This document shows positions 1 through 6,675 of a DNA stretch of 22,592 nucleotides, in pieces. Source of the stretch: Chloroflexota bacterium (GTDB taxonomy: Bacteria; Chloroflexota; Anaerolineae; Anaerolineales; Villigracilaceae); NCBI GenBank assembly GCA_021796315.1, contig JAJYOH010000024.1:1-22592 (forward strand). Direction: 5' to 3'. Both the position numbers and the translations under genes were made by a program. Each line of letters starts with the position of its first letter. Positions within the stretch are counted from its first letter, which is position 1. The notes under the pieces were generated by a model. The model worked only from the letters and a program-made list of their open reading frames with translations, had not been told where the DNA came from and did not search any database.

Positions 1-1814
1 GGCACGGTGATGTTGACTTTCATGATCGGCTCGAAAAGCACCGGACCCGCATCGGCCACCGCCAGTTTGAACGCTTCGCGTCCGGCAATTTCAAACGCCA
101 CCGGCTTCGAATCGACGGGGTGTTCCTTGCCGTCATACACGATGACCTTGACATTGCTCATCGGATAACCCGCAAAAGCGCCATGCAACATCGTGGCGTG
201 GATGCCTTTTTCAATCGCGGGCAAATAGGACTTCGACAAGTTCATGCCGACCAGTTCGTCGGTGAATTCAAAATCGGCGGACGGCAGAGGCTCGATCCGC
301 AAATGGACCTCGCCGAACTGGCCGGAACCGCCCGATTGTTTTTTGTGGCGATATTGAGCGCTGGCTTTGCGTGTGATGCCTTCGCGATACGGAACCTTCG
401 GCTCGTGTGAAACAAGCCCCACCTGGAACTTGGTCTGCGCGCGATGGATGGCGACATCGATGTGCTGGTCGCCCATGCCCTGCAAAATAGTTTCGCCAGT
501 GACCTGTTCGTTGTGCCATTCCAGCGTCATGTCTTCTTCGCAGAGACGAGTCAGCGTTGGGGAAATTTTTGCGGCGTCAGCCTGTGACTTCGGCGCAATC
601 GCAACTCGATATAACGCTCTCGGGAATTTGGGTGCGGCAATTGTCAGCGGATGATTCTTATCGCACAAGGTATCGCCTGTGGCGGTGACGGTCAACTTGG
701 CAACCGAACCAATGTCGCCGGCATGAATAACTTTAACGGCGACCTGTTCCTTGCCGCGCTGAATGTGCAAGCCGGACATGCGCTCTTCCACATTCTTGGT
801 TTGGTTCCACAAGCGGGCATCGCCTTGGATGGAACCGTTGACCACGCGGAAATAGGTCATGCGTCCCACGAACGGATCGGCGGTCGTCTTCCAAACATAC
901 GCGGCCAGCGGACCGATATCTGAAGCGGGTAATTTTTCTTCGCCATCTTTTCCGTTCGCAGCACGCGGCGCAACATGCGTCGGCGACGGCATTAAGTCCA
1001 CGATGCCATTCAAAAGCGGCATGATGCCGATCTCGTGTCCGCCCGCGGCGCAGTAGACCGGGATAAAAGCCCCGGAGCGGACAACGTCTTTTAGACCGAC
1101 GATCAGTTCCTCGTCCGAGAGAGAACCGGCTTCGAGATATTTTTCGAGCAGAGTATCTTCGCCCTCCGCGGCGGCCTCGACCAGAATCCCATGCGCTTCC
1201 CTGGCGGCGGCCAGCATATCTGCCGGAATATCCGTCACGGTTTTGCCGTCGCCCATGAAGGCCTTCATTGAGATCAAATCAACCACACCCTTGAAATCAT
1301 GCTTCTCGCCGATCGGCAATTGCACTTTAACCAGACGATGACCGCCGGCGTGCGCGTATTCTTCCACGGACGCATACGCCTTTTCGTAATTGGCATTGTC
1401 GCGGTCGAGCTTGTTGATGACCACGAAACGCGGCAGTTTAAAATCGTCGGCGTAACGCCAGGCGACCTCGGTGCCAACTTCGAGACCGGCCACCGAATCG
1501 ACCAGCACAACCGCGCTATCGGCCACGCTCAACGCGGAAACGACCTCGCCGACAAAATCGGTAAAGCCGGGTGCATCGAGCGCGTTGATCTTATGGTCAC
1601 GATATTCGATTGGAAGAACAGTGGTGTACAGGGAAATCTTGCGTCGGGCTTCCTCTTCGTCGTAATCGGAAGCCGTGGTACCGTCGTCGATCTTGCCGAG
1701 ACGAGTCGTTGCCCCCGTGCCATGCAGAAAAGCTTCAGCCAGCATGGTCTTACCTGCGCTGCCGTGCGAGACCAGCGCAACGTTACGTAAAAACTCAGTG
1801 GTATACTCTTTCAT
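1..1814 (-). CDS. fusA: Elongation factor G-like translational GTPase, C-terminus beyond window
   Basis: About 604 codons are present; the reading frame runs open off the left edge, so roughly the last 80-90 residues of a ~690-residue EF-G are missing. The P-loop is GSAGKT (18-23), switch II is DAPGFTDF (80-87) and G4 is NKLD (134-137). Domain III carries LQGMGDQHIDVAIHR, domain IV starts near KQSGGSGQFGEV, and the visible end GPVLFEPIMKV is the start of domain V. EF-G drives ribosomal translocation and, with RRF, recycling. The P-loop and switch II differ from canonical EF-G (AHIDAGKTT, DTPGHVDF) and resemble the EF-G-like paralogue group, so this may not be the main translocase. The ATG at 1814 follows an AAGGA Shine-Dalgarno. 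The gene is divergent from the thioredoxin-like gene. Family is certain; paralogue role is not. Confidence 0.93.
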   Translation of the reverse strand, partial: MKEYTTEFLRNVALVSHGSAGKTMLAEAFLHGTGATTRLGKIDDGTTASDYDEEEARRKISLYTTVLPIEYRDHKINALDAPGFTDFVGEVVSALSVADSAVVLVDSVAGLEVGTEVAWRYADDFKLPRFVVINKLDRDNANYEKAYASVEEYAHAGGHRLVKVQLPIGEKHDFKGVVDLISMKAFMGDGKTVTDIPADMLAAAREAHGILVEAAAEGEDTLLEKYLEAGSLSDEELIVGLKDVVRSGAFIPVYCAAGGHEIGIMPLLNGIVDLMPSPTHVAPRAANGKDGEEKLPASDIGPLAAYVWKTTADPFVGRMTYFRVVNGSIQGDARLWNQTKNVEERMSGLHIQRGKEQVAVKVIHAGDIGSVAKLTVTATGDTLCDKNHPLTIAAPKFPRALYRVAIAPKSQADAAKISPTLTRLCEEDMTLEWHNEQVTGETILQGMGDQHIDVAIHRAQTKFQVGLVSHEPKVPYREGITRKASAQYRHKKQSGGSGQFGEVHLRIEPLPSADFEFTDELVGMNLSKSYLPAIEKGIHATMLHGAFAGYPMSNVKVIVYDGKEHPVDSKPVAFEIAGREAFKLAVADAGPVLFEPIMKVNITV

Positions 1815-1919
1815 GACAATCCTTCCCAAAAAGTGGAATGATGCCGCAAGAACGTGCGTGGATTGTACGAGAAGTGGGTTGAATTGTCAAAGTGAGAACT
1901 GTCATATTACCGAGGTGAC

Positions 1920-2402
1920 ATGGAAGAACTATATAATCATTATTCATTTCTTTGGTTATCAATCGGCCTCGCCATTGCGGCCGGTTTAATTTTATTAACA
2001 CAAAAACCCAAGACCCGTGACTTTATTGCATTTGGAGTAATTGTTTTAGGGTTGCTCACCGCCTGGATTATTTTGCATCCGCGCCAAACGCCCTTGATGG
2101 ATGACGCCAGGGCCGTTCAAGCCATGATCGGCGCCGGGACACCTGTTCTGCTCGAACTCCAATCACCGTACTGAATTTCCTGCACCGCAGAGAAACCCAT
2201 CGTGGATGGGCTCGAGAGTGAACTAGGCGACAAACTGCATATCATCCGCATCGATATTCAACAAACAGTCGGGCGCGAACTGGCGCCGGTCTATGGTTTC
2301 GAATACACGCCAACTTATATTTTCTTCGACGCAAAAGGAAATGAAGTTTGGCGAACGATCGGCGAGATCGATCCGCAAAAAGTACGCGATTCGGTTAAAT
2401 AA
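1920..2402 (+). CDS. Membrane-anchored thioredoxin-like protein, candidate selenoprotein (UxxC) read through TGA
   Basis: One frame runs from the ATG at 1920 to TAA at 2402, broken only by TGA at 2172-2174. Read through, it gives 160 residues: two hydrophobic N-terminal segments (about 10-27 and 34-52), then a thioredoxin fold. The TGA is codon 85 in SPY-TGA-ISC, exactly where the first Cys of a CxxC motif belongs; the second Cys is residue 88. The cis-Pro region YTPTYIFFDAKG and the C-terminal strand and helix follow intact. A 6-bp hairpin lies 27 nt after the TGA (separate entry). A selenocysteine at this site would act as a membrane-tethered thiol-disulphide or reductase active site facing either side of the membrane. 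Alternatives are a recent Cys-to-stop mutation or a sequencing error. A GAGGTG Shine-Dalgarno sits 2 nt before the ATG, which is tight. The methyltransferase gene follows after 6 nt. Confidence 0.72.
2190..2213 (+). promoter_or_regulatory. Candidate bacterial SECIS hairpin
   Basis: CCCATC (2196-2201) pairs perfectly with GATGGG (2205-2210) around the 3-nt loop GTG. A lower GAG/CTC stem (2191/2192 region with 2211-2213) is separated by an AAA bulge on the 5' side. The first loop base is G, and it lies 27 nt after the in-frame TGA at 2172-2174. As I recall the bacterial SECIS model, it needs a 4-16 bp stem, a 3-14 nt loop with G in the first two positions and 16-37 nt spacing from the UGA; this fits. 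The hairpin lies inside coding sequence, so chance is not excluded. Confidence 0.55.
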
Positions 2403-2408
2403 TTCCCA

Positions 2409-2969
2409 ATGGGCTTCATCCGCTGGCTCTCTTTCAACTTTTGGTATTTTCAGAATCCGCCCTGGGATTCCGGCATCACTCCGCCGGAGTTGTTTGATTT
2501 CATCGCCAGCCATCCCGCCGGGCGCGCCATTGACATTGGCTGCGGCACAGGCACGAACGTTCTCACCCTGGCGCAAAATGGCTGGCAGGTGACAGGCATA
2601 GATTTTGTTCCTCGCGCTATTCAAATCGCAAAACGCAAATTAAAACATATCAACGCCGAATTGCAGGTCAACGATGCCACAAAATTAAAAGGCATCGATG
2701 GTCCATTCGATCTGGCGCTCGACATGGGATGCTTTCACGGTATCGATAAAAAGGCGGATTATCTGACTCAACTGAATCGCGTGCTCGCTCCGGGCGGACA
2801 TTGGCTGATGTATGGAATCTTCCAACCATTTTCGGATCCTTCCGCGCCCAGGCTGGCTCCCGCTGACTTGGATTTGATCTCGTCTTTTGGCTTCCGGCTG
2901 GTTTCCCGCAAGGACGGCGTGGATAAACGCGAACGCCCATCGGCGTGGTTCTTGTATCAAAAACCATGA
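2409..2969 (+). CDS. Class I SAM-dependent methyltransferase
   Basis: 186 residues. Motif I is AIDIGCGTGTN (40-50), the acidic end of strand 2 is GIDF (63-66), and a post-motif region LDMGCFHGID and LAPGGHWLMYG follow, typical of a Rossmann-fold methyltransferase. The N-terminal PPWDSGITPPEL stretch resembles the thiopurine S-methyltransferase/TehB-like group, members of which methylate small thiols, selenium or tellurium compounds, but this does not fix the substrate. The start is 6 nt after the stop of the thioredoxin-like gene, so the two are probably cotranscribed and possibly coupled. No separate promoter is visible. The substrate is unknown. Cytoplasmic; no signal peptide. Confidence 0.85.
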   Translation: MGFIRWLSFNFWYFQNPPWDSGITPPELFDFIASHPAGRAIDIGCGTGTNVLTLAQNGWQVTGIDFVPRAIQIAKRKLKHINAELQVNDATKLKGIDGPFDLALDMGCFHGIDKKADYLTQLNRVLAPGGHWLMYGIFQPFSDPSAPRLAPADLDLISSFGFRLVSRKDGVDKRERPSAWFLYQKP

Positions 2970-2970
2970 T

Positions 2971-3061
2971 GTCAACGGAATGCAAAATCTCAAAAAACGT
3001 AATATCAACGGAGTGCAAAATCTCCTGATTTTGCTCCGAAGTCTGGAGACTTCGGACTCCG
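2971..3061. repeat. Composite intergenic repeat: two 21-nt direct copies and two hairpins
   Basis: Copies at 2971-2991 and 3004-3024 match at 19 of 21 positions (period 33). The second copy runs into GCAAAATC-TCCT-GATTTTGC (3015-3034), a perfect 8-bp hairpin, followed one base later by CCGAAGTC-TGGA-GACTTCGG (3036-3055), another perfect 8-bp hairpin. No T-run follows on the plus strand, so a simple terminator is not supported. It looks like a dispersed palindromic repeat filling the gap between the methyltransferase and the metalloenzyme. Confidence 0.7.
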
Positions 3062-3083
3062 AAAAAATTATCGGTGAACAACA

Positions 3084-3998
3084 ATGCGATTCTTATTCAT
3101 CTTTCTCGACGGTGTCGGCCTCGGACAAAATAACCCGGAAATAAACCCCCTCGCACGCGTTGAAATGCCCGTCCTGCAAAATTTACTTGGCGGACAAAAA
3201 CTTATCGCCGCCTCAGCGCCATTTATTGGCGAACGCGCAACCCTGCTTCCCCTCGACGCATCGCTTGGCGTAAACGGCTTGCCGCAATCTGCCACCGGGC
3301 AAGCCGTTTTATTGACCGGCATCAACATCCCAGCGCAGATCGGCGAACATTACGGGCCAAAGCCAAACCCGGCAGTTGCAAAATATCTGCTCAATGGAAA
3401 TATATTTTCGCAATTAACCAAGGCAGGCAAGGCCGCAGCCCTGCTTAATGGTTATCCGCCGCGCTATTTTGACGGAGTCGAATCGGGCAAACGTTTATAT
3501 TCCGCCATTCCATTGGCCGTCACGTCTGCCGGGTTGCCGCTCTTCACGAAAGACGATCTTTTCGCAGGCCGCGCTTTGTCCGCAGATTTCACAGGCGAAG
3601 GCTGGCATGGAATGCTCGGCTTTACCGATGCGCCGATTTATTCTCCAATCGACGCGGGCAAAAAATTAAATGACCTTGCCGATCAATGTGATTTCTCTTT
3701 CTTCGAATATTGGGCCAGCGATTACGCCGGACATAAACAGGATATGGATTGGGCGACGAAACAGTTGAAAGTTTTCGATGGCGTGCTGAAAGGTCTGCTC
3801 GAAACATGGAACGATGAGGAAGGTTTGATCCTCGTCACATCCGATCACGGCAACATGGAAGATCTATCCACGCGGCGGCACACGGACGCCAAGGTGCCGG
3901 GGCTGTTGATCGGCTCATCGAAGGCTCGCGCCGCTTTCGCGTCCGGCTTGAACGATTTGACCGGCGTTTATGCGCGCATTCTAAAGGCCGTTATCTGA
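3084..3998 (+). CDS. Alkaline-phosphatase-superfamily metalloenzyme (phosphoglycerate/phosphopentomutase-like)
   Basis: 304 residues. The N-terminal FIFLDGVGLG supplies the first metal Asp (D9). QSATGQ (68-73) is at the usual nucleophile Ser/Thr position. YWASDYAGH gives D213 and H217, SDHGNMED gives D254 and H255, and RRHTD gives H266, which together make the two-metal site of the PF01676-type metalloenzymes (cofactor-independent phosphoglycerate mutase, phosphopentomutase and relatives). At 304 residues it is shorter than classical iPGM (~510) or phosphopentomutase (~390), so the actual phosphoester substrate is not clear. Cytoplasmic by absence of a signal peptide. It stands alone downstream of the repeat at 2971-3061; the upstream CGGTGA is only a weak ribosome binding site. 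Confidence 0.82.
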   Translation: MRFLFIFLDGVGLGQNNPEINPLARVEMPVLQNLLGGQKLIAASAPFIGERATLLPLDASLGVNGLPQSATGQAVLLTGINIPAQIGEHYGPKPNPAVAKYLLNGNIFSQLTKAGKAAALLNGYPPRYFDGVESGKRLYSAIPLAVTSAGLPLFTKDDLFAGRALSADFTGEGWHGMLGFTDAPIYSPIDAGKKLNDLADQCDFSFFEYWASDYAGHKQDMDWATKQLKVFDGVLKGLLETWNDEEGLILVTSDHGNMEDLSTRRHTDAKVPGLLIGSSKARAAFASGLNDLTGVYARILKAVI

Positions 3999-4151
3999 TT
4001 TTGGCGCAACGGTCAGGGGAATAGGAGTCGCGCCAAATGCAAAAAACAAAAATCCCCCGCCTATTACAAACGGTTGACTTGTCCTGAAATGGTATTAATC
4101 GGATAATCAAAACAGTAGCCATTTAGGCCGATCTCAAGAGGAGAAGTTGAC

Positions 4152-5264
4152 ATGACAAAAAAACTTTTATTTCTTATCACGGTTATTTTGTTGGTAAGTG
4201 TGGCATGTAATCTGCCGCTCTTCAGCGGAGCGCCATCTTCACAATTGCCCGCCGCTCCCCCAACTCTCGTAACGGTCCCTGCAACAGACAGTAGTTCAAC
4301 GGCTTTGCCCGCTTCTGCAACCACAGCAACAAACGCGCCGGCTGTTTTGCATGTGGTCAAGCCATCGGACAGTCCGCCCGCGACGGGAACCATCATCTAT
4401 GATGTGGATTCGTCCGGCACCGCGGCTGACAAGCGTGCGCCCTACGGGGACTCATACAACATCGACCGCCTTGAACGTCCCTTCCTGCAAGATATGACTT
4501 ATGTTTCAGACCTTGATATCGTTACCGCCACGGTCAGCCAGGACAATGACTGGTTTTATGTTTCAATAAAATTGGTCGGCACCGACCCAAACAATTCGCT
4601 CGGAATAGACTATGCCGTGGAGTTGGATACGAACCACGATGGCTTCGGCGATTACATGATCCGGGCGCGTCCGCCCTACGCAACGGCATGGGATACAGCC
4701 AACGTTGATATTTTTGCCGACAAGAATCATGACACCGCCGGACTCTCACCCGAAAAATCAGATGCGCCGCTTACTACCGACGGTTACGAGACACAGATAT
4801 TTCACGGGGGCGCTGGGGACGCCGATCCTGATATGGTCTGGGTGCGCATGAATGCCGGAGCGAACGCCAGCATACAATTTGCATTTAGGAAATCCTGGTC
4901 AGGCACGGTGTTCATGTTGGGCGTGATGTCAGATGCGGGTTTGAAGGATGTAACGAAGCTGGACTACGTGGATCGCTTCACTGAAGAGCAGGCCGGTTCA
5001 CCAATAAGGGATAAGAAAACCTATCCATTGAAAGCTCTCTTTGCTGTGGATAATACCTGCCAGGAAGCCTTCGGTTTCAGCCCAACGGGCTATGAACCTA
5101 AACTATGCCCACGCAGCGAGCCAACACCAGGCGTCAAACAGCCAACAGGCTGTCAGAACCCAAGTCAATATCACGATCAAGCAAGTTGTAATGCGGCAGG
5201 TTGTGTGTGGGTACAAAATACAAATGTTATTGCAGCGGTCGTGTATCATTGTGCCGCTCCCTAG
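4152..5264 (+). CDS. Secreted lipoprotein, first of two paralogues
   Basis: 370 residues. A lipoprotein signal peptide ends in LVSVAC with the lipidated Cys at 19, followed by a Ser/Thr/Pro/Ala-rich linker to about 75, then a folded domain. The domain includes ELDTNHDGFGDY and FADKNHDTAGLSPE, both resembling Ca-binding D-x-N-x-D-G loops. The C-terminal tail is a Cys-rich module (CQNPSQY, SCNAAGCVW, YHC). A strong GAGGAGAAG ribosome binding site lies before the ATG. It is closely similar along the main domain to the lipoprotein at 5532-6638 (shared RAPYGD, NIDRLERPF/RLNRLERPF, RPPYATAW/QPPYATAW, AGLSPE). Function unknown; a surface-anchored, calcium-dependent binding protein is a guess. Its tail differs completely from that of its partner. 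Confidence 0.85.
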   Translation: MTKKLLFLITVILLVSVACNLPLFSGAPSSQLPAAPPTLVTVPATDSSSTALPASATTATNAPAVLHVVKPSDSPPATGTIIYDVDSSGTAADKRAPYGDSYNIDRLERPFLQDMTYVSDLDIVTATVSQDNDWFYVSIKLVGTDPNNSLGIDYAVELDTNHDGFGDYMIRARPPYATAWDTANVDIFADKNHDTAGLSPEKSDAPLTTDGYETQIFHGGAGDADPDMVWVRMNAGANASIQFAFRKSWSGTVFMLGVMSDAGLKDVTKLDYVDRFTEEQAGSPIRDKKTYPLKALFAVDNTCQEAFGFSPTGYEPKLCPRSEPTPGVKQPTGCQNPSQYHDQASCNAAGCVWVQNTNVIAAVVYHCAAP

Positions 5265-5267
5265 TCG

Positions 5268-5440
5268 CTACACAAACCGCATGAAGACTTGATTGCCAAG
5301 CAATCGGCCGTGCGAAGTAAGTCTTAGGACACCCGAAGATTCGGCTCTTCGGGTGTCGCTTTTGTTATTCAAGAATTCCAAACTGATCAATTCTTCGGTC
5401 GCTCTTGAATACACGTTAACAGCCTTATCAAAAGCTAATA
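5268..5440 (-). pseudogene. Decayed copy of the hemW 3' end
   Basis: On the minus strand this spacer encodes VYSRATEELISLEFL and LRLTSHGRLLGNQVFMRFV before TAG (5268-5270). The intact HemW ends VYSKEIRDLIRLGLLEW ... LRLTKRGRLLGNQAFMRF. The nucleotide match is obvious too (for example ACCGCATGAA and GATTGCC near the stop). The frame stays open further upstream, to about 5520, but the resemblance fades. There is no start and only the C-terminal portion remains, so it is a fragment and not a gene. It lies between the two lipoprotein genes, the second of which converges on the intact hemW in the same way. Confidence 0.8.
5328..5363 (+). terminator. Hairpin terminator after the first lipoprotein gene
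   Basis: GACACCCGAAGA (5328-5339) pairs perfectly with TCTTCGGGTGTC (5346-5357) around TTCGGC, followed by GCTTTT. It lies 63 nt after the lipoprotein stop, inside the hemW remnant. The intact hemW carries a hairpin at the equivalent place with a different arm sequence. Confidence 0.65.
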
Positions 5441-5531
5441 ATCGTACAAGGGGCTCACCACCCTTAAGTCCTATCCTACTTGAATTCGACTCTGCAAAGG
5501 CGGATAATCTTAATCGGAGAGGAAGGACACC

Positions 5532-6638
5532 ATGCGTAAGAACAAGCTCATTTACTTCGGGGTGGTAATTGTGTTGCTGGTTATATTGTCTTGCAATCTA
5601 CCGGCGCCAAACAATGCAGTACCGCCAGCAAGCTCAACGACCATTCTGCCCATTACTGGACCACAAAGTTCAGCAGACACAGCCACGCTCCCGCCGCCAG
5701 CGCCATCTGAAACGCCGACCTATGTTGTCACGCACTTGATGACACCCGGCAGCGTTTCACTGACAGGCAACATCAACTACGATGTAGAGTCGCAGTCGAA
5801 TGCTTCGCTCCATCGCGCGCCGTACGGCGATGTGTATCGGCTCAATCGCCTTGAGCGTCCCTTCACGCAAACAGATATGACCTACCTGCCCAACGTGGAC
5901 ATCGAACGATTTCGCATCACCACAGACGCAAATTGGGATTATATCTTCATCGAATTGATCGGAACCAATCCCAATGATCCGTTGAACATTAATTACGGCG
6001 TGGAACTTGATCAAAACAAAGATGGTTTCGGTGAATATCTGATCTGGGCACAACCGCCCTACGCAACAGCCTGGACGACAAGCGGCGTCACCGTTTACGC
6101 AGACACCAACCATGATAGCGCCGGATTATCCCCGGAACAATCGGATGCCCCATTCTCTGGCAACGGATACGAAAAAATAATCTTCGATCAAGGCAAGGGA
6201 GACGATCCAGATTTGGCGTGGGTCAGGATCGACCCGAAGAAGGCAAACACAGTTGAGTTCGCGTTCAAGAGAACATTGCCGGGCAATACATTCATGTGGA
6301 GCGTTTGGGCAGATGCGGGAATGAGAGACCTCGCCAAGTTCAGCTACAACGACCGCTACGCCATCGAAGACGCCGGCTCGCCGCAAACCGGCAATCCCAA
6401 TTACCCGATCAAAGCCTTGTATGCTATGGATAGCACCTGCCGCGCGGCGTTTGGATTTAAATCAACTGGATTTGAACCACTGATCTGCCCCACAGAAGAA
6501 CCGCCAACCAAAAAACCGGGTACTCCCGATCCCGGCGGCCCCACGCTGGTGCCGCCTTGTCAGCCGCCCGCTGGTGGTTGCGGGTTGCATCATGAATGGC
6601 GACAAGATTTATGTCAATGTATAGAAATACTGTATTAG
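5532..6638 (+). CDS. Secreted lipoprotein, second of two paralogues
   Basis: 368 residues. The signal peptide ends VILSC with the lipidated Cys at 21, then NLP as in its partner, and a Ser/Thr/Pro linker follows to about 75. The main domain matches the lipoprotein at 4152-5264 over nearly its whole length, including ELDQNKDGFGEY, YADTNHDSAGLSPE and CRAAFGFKSTGFEP. The tail is Pro-rich and then Cys-rich (PPCQPPAGGCGLHHEW, LCQC), unlike the partner's tail. The ATG is preceded by GGAGAGGAAGG. It arose by duplication together with the neighbouring hemW 3' end. Role unknown; an outward-facing binding protein is the safest description. Confidence 0.85.
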   Translation: MRKNKLIYFGVVIVLLVILSCNLPAPNNAVPPASSTTILPITGPQSSADTATLPPPAPSETPTYVVTHLMTPGSVSLTGNINYDVESQSNASLHRAPYGDVYRLNRLERPFTQTDMTYLPNVDIERFRITTDANWDYIFIELIGTNPNDPLNINYGVELDQNKDGFGEYLIWAQPPYATAWTTSGVTVYADTNHDSAGLSPEQSDAPFSGNGYEKIIFDQGKGDDPDLAWVRIDPKKANTVEFAFKRTLPGNTFMWSVWADAGMRDLAKFSYNDRYAIEDAGSPQTGNPNYPIKALYAMDSTCRAAFGFKSTGFEPLICPTEEPPTKKPGTPDPGGPTLVPPCQPPAGGCGLHHEWRQDLCQCIEILY

Positions 6639-6641
6639 AGT

Positions 6642-6675
6642 AATAATAGAACGGAGCTGCATCCGCTCTATTATT
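6642..6675. terminator. Inverted repeat between convergent lipoprotein and hemW genes
   Basis: AATAATAGA (6642-6650) pairs with TCTATTATT (6667-6675), with an inner CGGA/TCCG stem (6652-6655 and 6662-6665). The element covers the stop codon of hemW and starts 3 nt after the lipoprotein stop. The A/T-rich outer stem could serve both directions, but there is no clear T-run. Confidence 0.5.

Noticed and set aside
120..1790. Several plus-strand ORFs antisense to the EF-G-like gene
   Set aside because: They are shadow frames of one uninterrupted minus-strand gene with clear GTPase motifs, and none has a recognisable domain.
4000..4037. TTTGGCGC/GCGCCAAA inverted repeat after the metalloenzyme
   Set aside because: The loop is 22 nt and no T-run follows on either strand, so it does not qualify as a terminator.
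4074..4107. TTGACT as a -35 for the first lipoprotein gene
   Set aside because: No -10-like hexamer occurs at 16-18 nt; the nearest candidates have spacings of 13 or 22.
5293..5568. A 91-codon plus-strand ORF between the lipoproteins
   Set aside because: It runs antisense to the hemW remnant and across the start of the second lipoprotein; no domain or ribosome binding site.
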